64,000 bases of DNA from Flavobacterium sp. 11 (GCF_002754315.1 NZ_PEFE01000001.1:1426001-1490000); one strand, 5' to 3'; shown: positions 43,909-53,495, numbered from the stretch's first letter. Notes: generated by a model not told the origin, from the sequence alone. Translations and numbers: made by a program.

Positions 43909-45144
43909 ATGAAAAATAAAATAGCATTCTTAGGTTTGTTTCTTTTTATAACAACAGTTTCGTTTTCACAAAGTATTTCCAGTTCCCCATATTCTTTGTA
44001 TGGTTTAGGAAGTTTATATGATTCAGATTTTGGTTCGATTCCTGGAATAGGTTCTTCGGGTATTGCTCTGCCTTCAAATCGATTTATCAACAATTTAAAT
44101 CCAGCTTCTTTAGGATTCATGTATCAAAACCACTTTTTGTTTGACATAGGAGGGAAAGCTATCTTGTCGAGTTACGAAAACAATTCAAAAAAAGAAAGTC
44201 GGAATAACCTTCAATTTTCACATATTGCATTTGCTTTTCCAGTATCGCCAAAATCAGCTTTTAGTTTGGCGCTGAAGCCTTATTCGAGCTCTACATTTAA
44301 AATATCTAATTTATCATTGCCAATTCAGGACAGCCAGGAAAACTATACTTTGAATGCTACCGGAACAGGTGGATTGAATGATTTTGATGTTTCCTATGGC
44401 TATAGAATTGGTAAAAAAATAGCATTAGGGCTTTCTACTTCTATTCTTTTTGGAAATACCACAGATGATAGAGATTATAGTATTGCTAATTCGGTAACAA
44501 ATATTTATAAAAAGACAAATTATAATGGCGTCAGGGCATCTCTGGGAGGTCAGTTCAAAGTTGATTCTACATTTACTTTGGGAATGAATTTGAAATCACC
44601 CACAAAAATAAATGCAACTAAAGTACAATCTGTAACTTCAGTTTTTAATTCAGGATCTTTGGCTATTGAGTCAGAGGTTGCATCGGATACGGATGATTAC
44701 TATATGCCATTAGAGATGGGAGTGGGTTTAAGCAAGGTTTTTAAGAATAACTTAAATCTGACACTTGATTACGGAAAAGGGTTGTGGAATAGCACCAATC
44801 AATCTGATTTGTACGGAAATTTTGTAAACCAAGATAAGTTCGCATTGGGGTTTTCTTACAGTAAGCCAAAGAATATAAGAAGCTATTCTGATAGGATTCA
44901 ATATTCAACGGGATTCAATTATGATACGGGTTACCTCGAAGTTGATAATAAGAGAATTAATGCTATGTCATTTTCGGTTGGAGTTTCACTTCCCATTGAA
45001 AATACGTTTTCAGCACTGAATATCAGCTATTCCTTCGGGCAAAAGGGTAGAATCAGTGATGGACTAATCAAAGAAAATTATCATAAATTGTCTCTTAATT
45101 TAAGTTTAGACGGTATTTGGTTTGTCAAAAGAAAATTTGAGTAG
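43909..45144 (+). CDS. Outer-membrane beta-barrel protein (OmpP1/FadL-like)
   Basis: A 411-residue protein with a signal peptide (IAFLGLFLFITTVSFSQ). The start SSSPYSLYGLGSLYDSD and the NNLNPASLGFM segment resemble the N-terminal plug region of FadL-like channels. Many amphipathic strands follow up to the end. It could be a hydrophobic-compound channel, or a structural partner of the DUF4270 lipoprotein whose gene directly abuts it. The assignment to the FadL superfamily is by pattern only. Confidence 0.72.
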   Translation: MKNKIAFLGLFLFITTVSFSQSISSSPYSLYGLGSLYDSDFGSIPGIGSSGIALPSNRFINNLNPASLGFMYQNHFLFDIGGKAILSSYENNSKKESRNNLQFSHIAFAFPVSPKSAFSLALKPYSSSTFKISNLSLPIQDSQENYTLNATGTGGLNDFDVSYGYRIGKKIALGLSTSILFGNTTDDRDYSIANSVTNIYKKTNYNGVRASLGGQFKVDSTFTLGMNLKSPTKINATKVQSVTSVFNSGSLAIESEVASDTDDYYMPLEMGVGLSKVFKNNLNLTLDYGKGLWNSTNQSDLYGNFVNQDKFALGFSYSKPKNIRSYSDRIQYSTGFNYDTGYLEVDNKRINAMSFSVGVSLPIENTFSALNISYSFGQKGRISDGLIKENYHKLSLNLSLDGIWFVKRKFE

Positions 45145-45145
45145 C

Positions 45146-45925
45146 TTAAAACGCTATTTCTTCAACAAGATATTTATTTTCCAAAATTTCAGTCAAAACT
45201 TTGGGATTTGTATTCGTGTAAAAAACCGGTTCACTGTTTTCTGCGGATGAAAAACCTACTTTGTCACGTAATATATTTCGTGTTTGTTTTGCTACAGCTT
45301 CGCCAGAATCTATAATTTGAATGTGTTCCGGAAGAATTTTTTTGATTTGAGGAATCAGATAAGGATAATGACTGCAACCTAATACTAAATAATCAATATT
45401 GGCTTCAATCATTGGAGTCAGGTAAGAGTGAAGCAGTTCAGTCATCTCTGGTGAATCGATATCTCCGTTTTCTATTAGCTGCACTAATCCGTGACCTACT
45501 TGCTCAATTATTTTTGTGTCTTGGTATTTCTCTGTAGTTTTGTTGAACAGTTCACTGTTCAAGGTTCCTTGAGTAGCAAGGATTCCTATTATTTGTGTTT
45601 TAGAATGCGTAACCGCGGGTTTTATAGCAGGTTCAATACCTATAATAGGAACGTCATATTTTGCTCTTAATTCTTGAATGGCATTAGTGGTTGCGGTATT
45701 ACAAGCTACAACAATTAATTTGCAGTTCATCTCCAGTAGGAAATCAGTATTTTTCATACTCAATGCAATAATCTCTTGTTTAGATTTTTGTCCATAAGGG
45801 GCATTTTTACTGTCTGCCAGATATATAGTTTTTTCATTGGGCAGTAATTGATGGATTGCTTTCCAAATGGAAGTTCCGCCAATCCCTGAGTCAAAAATTC
45901 CTATTGGTTGATTATTGCTGTTCAT
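45146..45925 (-). CDS. murI: Glutamate racemase
   Basis: A 259-residue enzyme that makes D-glutamate for peptidoglycan. It begins with the conserved IGIFDSGIGGTSIWKAI. The catalytic cysteines are C75 in VACNTATTNA and C184 in LGCSHYPYL. It is downstream of the ompH genes on the same strand but beyond a strong terminator, so it probably has some independent expression. It is convergent with the barrel protein gene, with one base between stop codons. Confidence 0.95.
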   Translation of the reverse strand: MNSNNQPIGIFDSGIGGTSIWKAIHQLLPNEKTIYLADSKNAPYGQKSKQEIIALSMKNTDFLLEMNCKLIVVACNTATTNAIQELRAKYDVPIIGIEPAIKPAVTHSKTQIIGILATQGTLNSELFNKTTEKYQDTKIIEQVGHGLVQLIENGDIDSPEMTELLHSYLTPMIEANIDYLVLGCSHYPYLIPQIKKILPEHIQIIDSGEAVAKQTRNILRDKVGFSSAENSEPVFYTNTNPKVLTEILENKYLVEEIAF

Positions 45926-45979
45926 AAAAACAAAGTTACATGCTGGAATTTGAATTTCCTAAAATTTATTTTAAACAAA

Positions 45980-46015
45980 AAAACTGCTCAAGCCTATGAT
46001 AAGGTGAGCAGTTTT
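45980..46015 (-). terminator. Rho-independent terminator after the bamA-ompH cluster
   Basis: AAAACTGCTCA and TGAGCAGTTTT pair across an inner CCT/AGG helix. On the minus strand the hairpin is followed by seven T residues, 20 bases after the last ompH gene. Confidence 0.9.
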
Positions 46016-46034
46016 ATGCGAGTATCTATTTTTT

Positions 46035-46535
46035 TTAGAAACCTAAATCTTTTTTTACATCAATAGTCAAGTTTGGACCATCAGCAAGCAAAAGACTAGA
46101 ACCATCAAGAACATATTGGAATCCTTTAGCTTTTCCTACTTTTTGAATAGAAGCTCTTACTTTTTCCATTAATGGTTTTACGATATCAGATTCTTTTTGT
46201 TGCAATTCTTTTTGAGCATTGTCTCTAAAGTCAACAATTCTTTTTTGCATATCTTGAACTTCTTTAGAACGCTCAGTATTTACAGCTTCAGTAACTGTAG
46301 CAGCTTCAGCTTCGTATTTTTTCAATTTTGCTTGGTATTCTTCAACCATTTTTTTGTAGTCAGCATCATACGTAGTACTCAATTTATCCAATTGTTTTTG
46401 AGCATCTAGCATTGCTGGCATTTTTGTCATAATCTCACTTACATCAACATGAGCAGTTTTTGCTTGTGCATTAATTGTTTGGCTTGCTCCTAAAATAAAA
46501 ATTGCAGCAATAAATAGAGTTTTAATTTGTTTCAT
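46035..46535 (-). CDS. OmpH/Skp-family periplasmic chaperone (short copy)
   Basis: A 166-residue protein with a signal peptide (FIAAIFILGASQTINAQ) and the Skp layout: a small beta base flanking a long charged coiled coil (about residues 40-125, rich in Lys and Glu). Skp-like trimers hold unfolded outer-membrane proteins for the BAM complex. It is the last gene of a bamA-ompH-ompH run and is followed by a terminator. Length is typical for the family. Confidence 0.9.
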   Translation of the reverse strand: MKQIKTLFIAAIFILGASQTINAQAKTAHVDVSEIMTKMPAMLDAQKQLDKLSTTYDADYKKMVEEYQAKLKKYEAEAATVTEAVNTERSKEVQDMQKRIVDFRDNAQKELQQKESDIVKPLMEKVRASIQKVGKAKGFQYVLDGSSLLLADGPNLTIDVKKDLGF

Positions 46536-46556
46536 CGTTTTTAAAATATTTAATAA

Positions 46557-47576
46557 TTAATTTTTGTTTGTATTTTCTTTTAATTTTTCTTCTTTAGCTT
46601 TTCTAATTGCCTCTCTGTCTTCCAGTATTTTTTTTCTTTTCTCGTCTAATGCTTTCTTGCGATCCTCTAAAACTTTCTTACGATCTTCTAATGTTTTCGC
46701 TTTTGCGGCCGCTTGTTTTACTTTGGCATCTTCAACTGCTAGCTTCGTACTGTCTTTAGCAGCATCATTACTTGAGGCTGTTGCTGTGCCATCTATTTTA
46801 ACATTTGCAGAAACCGTGCCATTTTTTTTAGCCTCTCTGTCAGCAGCAATTTGTTTTCTTTTATCGTCAAATTCTTTTTTCTTTTGCTCCTGAAGCAATT
46901 TTCTATCAGCGATTACTTTATCTCTTATTGCTTTTTTATCATCCAAGAGTTTTTGTCTATCTGCCAACGCTGGATTTTCATCCAATGCATCTTCTTTATT
47001 TTCTTTAGCCTCTTCTTCTTTCTGTTGTTTTTTAGTCAACTCTTCTCTTTTTTCTGTCCTGTTCAATGTGCGTAAAATTTGATCGCTGATATCAAATCTT
47101 TTCGCTGCAAATAACATGGTCAAGTCAGAAGTTTTGTCAAAGATAAAATCATATTTTAATCTTTCTGCAATATCTTGAACAGCAGTAAAAACTTGATCTT
47201 GTATTGGTTTTACCAAAACAGATTTTTGTATCATCAAATCTCCGTTGGCACCAAATCTTTTTTGTTGGTAATCCAGATTTTCATTTTCAAGAAAATTAAT
47301 TTCTGTTTCTCTTTCATCAATTAACTCTTTCGTCAATAAAGCTCTTTCTGCTTTTAAGGCATCCTTCAATTTATTGATTTCAATTTTCTTAGTATCAATC
47401 TCCAGTTTCCATTTTTCAGCCTTTTGCTCTAATTGAGCTTTTGCTTCAGTGTAATCGGGTACATTTTGTAAAATGTATTCCATATCAATGTAGCCTAGCT
47501 TAGTCCCTCTGGTTTGCGCATCAGCTGTTTGTACAACAACTAGCACTAAAAATAGATATAAAAATTGTTTTCTCAT
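46557..47576 (-). CDS. OmpH/Skp-family periplasmic chaperone (long copy with charged tail)
   Basis: A 339-residue protein, twice the normal Skp length. After the signal peptide (LVLVVVQTADAQ) residues about 25-175 form a standard OmpH domain (KLGYIDMEYILQNVPDY). Beyond it, about 160 residues are almost only Lys, Glu, Asp, Ala and Arg, with repeats such as DRKKVLEDRKKALDEKRKK, predicting a long helix or coiled coil. It lies between bamA and the short copy, so a role in outer-membrane protein assembly is expected. Confidence 0.9.
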   Translation of the reverse strand: MRKQFLYLFLVLVVVQTADAQTRGTKLGYIDMEYILQNVPDYTEAKAQLEQKAEKWKLEIDTKKIEINKLKDALKAERALLTKELIDERETEINFLENENLDYQQKRFGANGDLMIQKSVLVKPIQDQVFTAVQDIAERLKYDFIFDKTSDLTMLFAAKRFDISDQILRTLNRTEKREELTKKQQKEEEAKENKEDALDENPALADRQKLLDDKKAIRDKVIADRKLLQEQKKKEFDDKRKQIAADREAKKNGTVSANVKIDGTATASSNDAAKDSTKLAVEDAKVKQAAAKAKTLEDRKKVLEDRKKALDEKRKKILEDREAIRKAKEEKLKENTNKN

Positions 47577-47613
47577 AACGTTACTGTATTAGAAAATTTA
47601 AAACCAATTTTTT

Positions 47614-50268
47614 TTAGAATTGTTGCCCAATGATAAAATGGGTTTCCCATCCATTAGCTTTTGCTTGTCCTGGTAATGTATCAAAACCGTGACCAAAATC
47701 AATTCCCAATAAACCAAATGCTGGCATAAATACACGCAATCCAAGTCCTGCAGAACGATTTAAGGCAAAAGGATTATAGCTTTTGAAATCCCTAAACGAT
47801 GATCCTGCTTCCATAAATGCCAATGCATAAATTGAAGCCGATGATTTTAATGTTATCGGATAACGTAATTCCATTGAGAATTTATTAAAAACAGTAGCTC
47901 CAATTTGATCTCCTGCCTCATTTACTGGTGTTAATGAGTTATTAGGATATCCTCTCAACTGTACTGTTTCTCTTCCATCCATGGAGTAATTTGCCAGTCC
48001 GTCACCACCAAGATAGAATCGTTCAAAAGGAACAACTCCTCTTTCTTGATTGTATGCTCCAAGAAACCCAAACTCTGCTAAGGTTCTTAGTACTAATTTA
48101 CCATAAATTTTTGTATACCAGTCTGCTTTAAACTTTATTTTGTAATATTCCAACCATTTAAAACGCTCTTGATCTACTTTACTTACGTCTGTAGCTGCTA
48201 GATTGAAGTCGGTTACTTTGTTTCCAGCGGTATCAATATAATCTCCTATTTGAACAATGTTACCATTTGCATCTGGAACATTTAAGCGGTCAACAGTATT
48301 TTTTAATTTGTATTCTTCTTTATCTCCTAATGTCGAATAATTAATTCCGTTTAACAATGAATAAGGAGGGGTTAATTTAGCTGAAATACTAAACTCCGAT
48401 CCGTATGTTGGGAAGATTGGATTCACACCTTTATTGCTTCTTGTTAATCCAACAGTGTAGGCAAAGTTTCTAGATGTACCATCTCCAAAAGTAAATAATC
48501 CGGTATTGTAATTATTCAAATCATAATGTTGGTAACTTAAAGATTGTGACAACACAAAGAAATCATCTGGAACAGTCAGTCTTTTTGCTAAACCAACAGA
48601 CAATGTCATGATGTTAAAACTTTTGGTTTTATCAGCTCTTTGTGTAACAAAATTATTTAAAAATTGTTTACTGTACGATATAGAGCTACTAAATTGTACT
48701 GGTTTTTTTCCTCCAAACCAAGGTTCTGAAAATGAAACACTATAAGTCTGAAAGAAAGTACTTGCTTGCAAACGTAAAGAAACTTTTTGACCATCTCCCA
48801 TAGGTAATGGTTTGTAAGCATCTTTGTTGAACATATTTCGTGCAGAAAAGTTGTTGAAAGATAGTCCAAGGGTACCAATGAAACCACCTCCGCCATAACC
48901 ACCTTGAAGTTCAATTTGACTCGAACCTTTTTCTACAAGATTGTATTCAATATCAACAGTTCCTGCTCCTGAATCTACATTTTTGAACTTTGGATCAATA
49001 GCTTCCGGATCAAAAAATCCTAGTTGCCCAATTTCACGAATGGTTCTTACTAATTCTTCTTTGCTGTATTTTTCTCCTGGTTTTGTTCTTAATTCACGAT
49101 AAATTACACGGTCATTTGTTTTGTCATTTCCTACAACAGTAATTTTGTTAAAATAAGCAATTGGCCCTTCAGTGATTCGTATTTCAAAATCAATAGTGTC
49201 ATTTGCTGTTCTTACCTCAACCGCATTTATATTAGAAAATAAATACCCATTGTTTTTGTATAAGTTGTCAATGTCTTCCCCGTCAGGTTTTGAGGCATCA
49301 GCAATTCTTTTTTGTAGCAAAACACCGTTATAAGTTTCTCCTTTTTTAACACCTAATACTCGGCTTAATCCTTGATCTGTGTATACTGTATTTCCTAAAA
49401 ATTTAATGTCTCCAAAGTAATATTTGTTCCCTTCTTCTACATTTATTTTAATGGATAATGCGTTCTTTTCTTTGTCAAAAGTAACCGAATCCGAAAGTAT
49501 TCGGGCATCTCTATATCCTTTTTCTTTATAAGCCGAAATTACTTTTTCTAAATCGGTTTTGTATTTGTCTTTTATGAATTTAGACGCTTTTAGAATTCGA
49601 ATAGGATTTTTTTGTTTCGTATCCTTCATCGCTTTTCGCAAAGCTTTGTCTGACATTTTTGTATTTCCTACAAAATCAATTTTTTGAATTTTTACCTTTT
49701 CACCCTTGTCAATAGTGACAAGCATATTTACAGAGTTTACGGTTGACGTATCTTTAACAGTGTTTATGTTTACCTTAGTATTGTAAAAACCGTCTTTTTT
49801 ATATTTATTTTCGATGTAGTTTTTTGTGGTGGTAATCAAGTTTTCATTGACTACTTTACCTTTGTTTAAGCTGTTGTCTTTAATTAAACCTTCTGTCTTC
49901 GTTTTCTTAACGCCTACAAATTTTACTTGGTTTAATTTAGGTAACTCTACAATGTTTAAATCAAGATAAATACTGTCATTCTGCACTTTATTTACATAAA
50001 ATGAAATTTCATCAAAGAGACCCAGTTTTCCAAGTTTTTTTATAGCAGCACTAATTTCTTCGCCAGGTATTGTTATTTCTTGTCCTTTTTGTAAACCTGA
50101 AAAAGTAACTACGGTTTGAGAGTTGAAACTTATATCTCCAACCACCGCTACATCGGCTAAGATGTATTTTTTTCCTTGATCAAAAGGAACTCTTTCTTGA
50201 GCTTTAACTTGTGAAAAACTTCCAAAAATCAAAACGGTAAGGACTATTTTTATGCTTTTATTTAACAC
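47614..50268 (-). CDS. bamA: BamA, outer-membrane protein assembly factor
   Basis: I choose the GTG at 50268, eight bases after the uppS stop, giving 884 residues and a direct signal peptide (LNKSIKIVLTVLIFGSF to VKAQ). Longer in-frame starts (ATG at 50406 or 50343) would lie inside uppS. Several POTRA domains fill about residues 30-430 (for example KVQKIDFVGNTKMSDKALRK given by its core VGNTKMSDKALR). The Omp85 barrel follows, with the conserved FERFYLGGDGLANYSMDGRE region and a final strand ending HFIIGQQF. BamA inserts beta-barrel proteins into the outer membrane. Confidence 0.94.
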   Translation of the reverse strand: MLNKSIKIVLTVLIFGSFSQVKAQERVPFDQGKKYILADVAVVGDISFNSQTVVTFSGLQKGQEITIPGEEISAAIKKLGKLGLFDEISFYVNKVQNDSIYLDLNIVELPKLNQVKFVGVKKTKTEGLIKDNSLNKGKVVNENLITTTKNYIENKYKKDGFYNTKVNINTVKDTSTVNSVNMLVTIDKGEKVKIQKIDFVGNTKMSDKALRKAMKDTKQKNPIRILKASKFIKDKYKTDLEKVISAYKEKGYRDARILSDSVTFDKEKNALSIKINVEEGNKYYFGDIKFLGNTVYTDQGLSRVLGVKKGETYNGVLLQKRIADASKPDGEDIDNLYKNNGYLFSNINAVEVRTANDTIDFEIRITEGPIAYFNKITVVGNDKTNDRVIYRELRTKPGEKYSKEELVRTIREIGQLGFFDPEAIDPKFKNVDSGAGTVDIEYNLVEKGSSQIELQGGYGGGGFIGTLGLSFNNFSARNMFNKDAYKPLPMGDGQKVSLRLQASTFFQTYSVSFSEPWFGGKKPVQFSSSISYSKQFLNNFVTQRADKTKSFNIMTLSVGLAKRLTVPDDFFVLSQSLSYQHYDLNNYNTGLFTFGDGTSRNFAYTVGLTRSNKGVNPIFPTYGSEFSISAKLTPPYSLLNGINYSTLGDKEEYKLKNTVDRLNVPDANGNIVQIGDYIDTAGNKVTDFNLAATDVSKVDQERFKWLEYYKIKFKADWYTKIYGKLVLRTLAEFGFLGAYNQERGVVPFERFYLGGDGLANYSMDGRETVQLRGYPNNSLTPVNEAGDQIGATVFNKFSMELRYPITLKSSASIYALAFMEAGSSFRDFKSYNPFALNRSAGLGLRVFMPAFGLLGIDFGHGFDTLPGQAKANGWETHFIIGQQF

Positions 50269-50275
50269 TAAAAAA

Positions 50276-51016
50276 TTATTTAATTTGTTCACTTGTTTTT
50301 CCAAATCTACGCTCTCTTTTTTGATAACTAATGATAGCCTCATATAAATCTTGTTCTTTAAAGTCTGGCCACAATATGTCAGTAAAATATAATTCTGCAT
50401 AGGCAATCTGCCACAACAAAAAGTTACTTATCCTATGTTCTCCGCTTGTTCGTATTAATAAATCTACGTCAGGTAAATTTTGCGTGTAAAGATGCTCATT
50501 AATAATGGAATCGTCAATAGTGTCTATTGAAATTATATTATTTTTAACTTTATTACAGATGTTTCTGACTGCACTTACAAGTTCTTCTCTCGACCCGTAG
50601 CTTAACGCCAGAGTCAATGTCATTTGTGTGTTGTCTTTAGTTTTATCAATAACATCAAGTAGTTCTTTTTGCGCTGATTTTGGTAATTTTTCCAAATTAC
50701 CGATAGCATTCAGTTTGATGTTGTTTTTTTGGAGTGTTACAAGTTCTTTTTTCAAGGAGTTGATGAGTACTTTCATTAAAGTTTCAACTTCTAGTTTTGG
50801 TCTGTTCCAGTTTTCAGTCGAAAATGCATATAAAGTAAGAAATTCGATGCCGAGTTTAGCACTGGCTTCGATTATCACTTTAACTGATTTTGTCCCGCTT
50901 TCATGGCCTAAGGCTCTTAAAAGACCTTGTTGTTTTGCCCAACGGCCATTGCCATCCATTATAATGGCTAAATGTTTCGGCAAGTTATTCTTGTTGATAG
51001 TCTCTAGTAAATTCAT
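50276..51016 (-). CDS. uppS: Isoprenyl transferase (undecaprenyl diphosphate synthase)
   Basis: The ATG at 51016, four bases after the DUF6089 stop, gives 246 residues, the usual length. An upstream frame start at 51052 would overlap DUF6089. The catalytic aspartate is D21 in IIMDGNGRWAKQ. LTLYAFSTENWNRP and the C-terminal DLLIRTSGEHRISNFLLWQ are the conserved substrate-binding segments. It condenses isopentenyl diphosphates to make undecaprenyl diphosphate, the lipid carrier for cell-wall and glycan synthesis. It lies between DUF6089 and bamA, the usual Bacteroidota order. Confidence 0.95.
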   Translation of the reverse strand: MNLLETINKNNLPKHLAIIMDGNGRWAKQQGLLRALGHESGTKSVKVIIEASAKLGIEFLTLYAFSTENWNRPKLEVETLMKVLINSLKKELVTLQKNNIKLNAIGNLEKLPKSAQKELLDVIDKTKDNTQMTLTLALSYGSREELVSAVRNICNKVKNNIISIDTIDDSIINEHLYTQNLPDVDLLIRTSGEHRISNFLLWQIAYAELYFTDILWPDFKEQDLYEAIISYQKRERRFGKTSEQIK

Positions 51017-51020
51017 TTTT

Positions 51021-51704
51021 TTATTCTGCACAATAACAGGGTTTATTCCCAAAGGTATAAGTTAAAGTAACTCCTGAAAAAACATACCAATCATTATTAT
51101 TTATATTTCCAAATCGGAGCGATTCCAAATTTTTATTTTCCGGATTATTTCCATCTATGTTATCCGTCAAAGTATATCTTGCACCAACTTCTGCAGCCAA
51201 TATTATACTAGGACTAATGTTCGATTTTATTCCTATAGTCATTGGTATTGCAAATGAACCTGTGCTTTTATCTTTTTTAGTTTCTCCGTCCAATACATAC
51301 AATTCATCGTGTCTAAAATAACTTACGCCGGAATGCACATAAGGACTTATTTTAGTACTGGATTCATGAAGATTAAAATCAAAAAAGTTGAATTCAAGGC
51401 CTAAAGATACTTCTTTTACGCCGTTTTCAAAGCGATAGCCTCTTTGGTTTCTGCCGGCTTCTTTTGAATCTAAATCATTTGAAACGATTTTTGATTGCGT
51501 GTAAGAAAATCGGTAAGCATGTCTGGCACTTTTATTCCACTTATATAGCAATCCAAATGCAGGTTCGTTTGGCGAAACATATGTAGTAGGGCCAACATCT
51601 CCTATAAAATTACTTCCGCCTATAAAAACACCGACCTCATGTATCTGAGCATTGGTAACCATTAAAGGGAAAAAGCAAAAAAATAAATAAAAAATTTTGT
51701 TCAT
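51021..51704 (-). CDS. DUF6089-family outer-membrane-associated protein
   Basis: A 227-residue protein with a signal peptide (FYLFFCFFPLMVTNAQ) and a small barrel-like body (EVGVFIGGSNFIGDVGPT, YVFSGVTLTYTFGN). This matches the DUF6089 proteins found directly upstream of uppS and bamA in many Bacteroidota. A role in outer-membrane assembly is suggested only by that conserved position. It is the first gene of the uppS-bamA-ompH operon. Confidence 0.82.
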   Translation of the reverse strand: MNKIFYLFFCFFPLMVTNAQIHEVGVFIGGSNFIGDVGPTTYVSPNEPAFGLLYKWNKSARHAYRFSYTQSKIVSNDLDSKEAGRNQRGYRFENGVKEVSLGLEFNFFDFNLHESSTKISPYVHSGVSYFRHDELYVLDGETKKDKSTGSFAIPMTIGIKSNISPSIILAAEVGARYTLTDNIDGNNPENKNLESLRFGNINNNDWYVFSGVTLTYTFGNKPCYCAE

Positions 51705-51722
51705 TTAATCAAAAATTGCGTG

Positions 51723-51730
51723 CAAATATA
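51723..51730 (-). promoter_or_regulatory. -7 promoter element for the DUF6089-uppS-bamA operon
   Basis: On the minus strand this reads TATATTTG, matching TAnnTTTG, 18 bases before the ATG at 51704. It lies in the 168-base gap after nadK. Confidence 0.5.
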
Positions 51731-51872
51731 ATAATTATCAATTCGATTCAATACCCATTCAGTTAAATGTGTGTTTTTTTAATAATTAACTACTAAACCT
51801 ACACTAATTAAGTATTAGTTTAACTAAAACGGGGAAAATTGATAAAATCGTATAGCGCTTGATTAAAATGAT

Positions 51873-52757
51873 TTAATTCCTTTTGTCTTCTCCCCAAAGT
51901 AATTTCTTGCGAAGTGTTTTCAAAAAGGTCTCTTCGGTAATTTCTACCATATTAATTTGAAAAGGAGTTTTCTTTAAAGTCAGAATTGATTCGTTTTTTA
52001 CCGAGGTAACTCTGGAATCTAAGGAAACTAAATAGTATTCTTCTCTTCCCGAAACTTTCAGTCGGATTTCAGTTTCATCGGGAACTACAAGAGGTCTTGC
52101 GGTAAGATTGTGAGGGGCAATAGGAGTAATAACAAGGCTTTTTACGTCAGGGGTCAAAATGGGACCGCCGCAGCTGAGTGAATATCCTGTGGATCCTGTT
52201 GGTGTTGAAATGATTAAACCGTCGGCCCAATAGGAATTCAAATATTCTTCGTTCAAGTATGTGTCAATCGTAATCATCGAAGTAGTGTCTTTTCGACTGA
52301 CTGTAATTTCATTCATGGCAAAATTAATTGCGTCAATGGATTCATTTGGTGGAGTACACGTTAAACTCAGTAAAGTTCGTTTAGAAATCGTGTATTTTTT
52401 ATCGAGAACAAATTGCATAAACGAGGCAATATTCTCTTTTTGTACAGAGGCTAAGAAACCTAATCTTCCAGCATTTATACCTAAAATGGGAATGCCGGAA
52501 TCTCTTACCAATGTTGCGGCTCTTAGTATGGTTCCATCTCCGCCGATGCTTATCAGCATGTCAAAACTGGAGTCAAGTTCCGTATGGGATGTAAAAGTTT
52601 TGTATTTTTTTTCTACAATCTTCCGTTCATTAAGCATCAACAAAAAATGAGATTCAATAATCATCTCTACATTGTTTTTGTTAAAAAAAACAAAGATGTC
52701 ATTTATGATGGGTTCTGTACTGTTTTGATAATATTGACCGTAGATAGCTACTTTCAT
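51873..52757 (-). CDS. nadK: NAD kinase
   Basis: A 294-residue enzyme that phosphorylates NAD to NADP. The active-site motif GGDGT is at residues 72-76 with D74 as the catalytic aspartate. The conserved NE pair follows in FAMNEITVS and the glycine-rich segment is TPTGSTGYSLSCGGPIL. It follows the CBS-domain gene on the same strand, separated by a 78-base region full of AATCG-type repeats. Confidence 0.95.
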   Translation of the reverse strand: MKVAIYGQYYQNSTEPIINDIFVFFNKNNVEMIIESHFLLMLNERKIVEKKYKTFTSHTELDSSFDMLISIGGDGTILRAATLVRDSGIPILGINAGRLGFLASVQKENIASFMQFVLDKKYTISKRTLLSLTCTPPNESIDAINFAMNEITVSRKDTTSMITIDTYLNEEYLNSYWADGLIISTPTGSTGYSLSCGGPILTPDVKSLVITPIAPHNLTARPLVVPDETEIRLKVSGREEYYLVSLDSRVTSVKNESILTLKKTPFQINMVEITEETFLKTLRKKLLWGEDKRN

Positions 52758-52760
52758 CTT

Positions 52761-52833
52761 TTTGTTTAATCGTTTAATGTTGATATGTTTATTTTAGCAT
52801 TTAATCGATTAAACAAATAATCGGTTAAACAAA
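52761..52833. repeat. Cluster of TTTAATCG / CGATTAAAC inverted and direct repeats upstream of nadK
   Basis: TTTGTTTAATCG (52761-52772) and CGATTAAACAAA (52806-52817) are exact reverse complements. ATCGATTAAACAAA (52804-52817) recurs 16 bases on as ATCGGTTAAACAAA (52820-52833) with one mismatch. The palindrome TTTAATCGATTAAA spans 52800-52813. It may form a leader hairpin of the nadK mRNA or a regulator-binding array. The 16-base core is also at 28598. Confidence 0.5.
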
Positions 52834-52835
52834 AA

Positions 52836-53495
52836 CTATATATTAAGGTATTTGTCTAAATAGTCAGAGCGCTCTTTTAAATTATTGATATAATTGTCTT
52901 CTTGATGTTCTGATATGATTTCATAATTGTATCTTCTAAAAGTTTGTATGATTTCATTCATGGCGCCCAAAGTTATTTTCAAAGTAACTTCAACACTCTC
53001 AACATCCGCTTCCGATATGAAAAGTCCTAAAAGTTTTCCGTTATTGCTTTCTATAATTTGAGTAATTTGACTCATAGAATAATCCAAAACTCCCTTTTTA
53101 ACAACAATGATTCCTCCAGGTTCTTTTAAAAAAGGGGTTTCATGAAAAAATTTCATGATGTCCTCTATTTCATAATATCCTACATAGGTATTGTTTTCGT
53201 CCAAAACGGGAACTAAATTGGTGTGGTTTTTTGCAAAAACTTCTAAAACATCCAGCCACATCGTATTTGTTCTGGTAAAAAATCCTTCAAGAGTAAAACG
53301 ATAATCCGCTACTTTTTTATCACTGTCAAAAGTCTCTATATCTTCGGATGCTATACTGCCAATATAAACGCCCTCTTCAACAATTGGAAAATGTGAAAAG
53401 TGTAACTCACTAAAAAAGTCTTGAATAGCCGCAATAGAATCGTGGCTGTCAATCGCTTTAAAGTCATTGGTAATATATTCTGTAATTTCTGTCAT
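52836..53495 (-). CDS. CBS-domain protein with C-terminal regulatory domain
   Basis: A 219-residue protein with a CBS pair in residues about 1-130 (FSHFPIVEEGVYIGSIASEDI, LVPVLDENNTYVGYYEIEDIMKF). A C-terminal ACT-like portion follows (GIIVVKKGVLDYSMSQITQIIE, EVTLKITLGAMNEIIQTF). It is conserved next to nadK in Flavobacteria, so it may sense nucleotides and be tied to NADP supply, but no function is proven. It is divergent from pdxJ. Confidence 0.85.
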   Translation of the reverse strand: MTEITEYITNDFKAIDSHDSIAAIQDFFSELHFSHFPIVEEGVYIGSIASEDIETFDSDKKVADYRFTLEGFFTRTNTMWLDVLEVFAKNHTNLVPVLDENNTYVGYYEIEDIMKFFHETPFLKEPGGIIVVKKGVLDYSMSQITQIIESNNGKLLGLFISEADVESVEVTLKITLGAMNEIIQTFRRYNYEIISEHQEDNYINNLKERSDYLDKYLNI

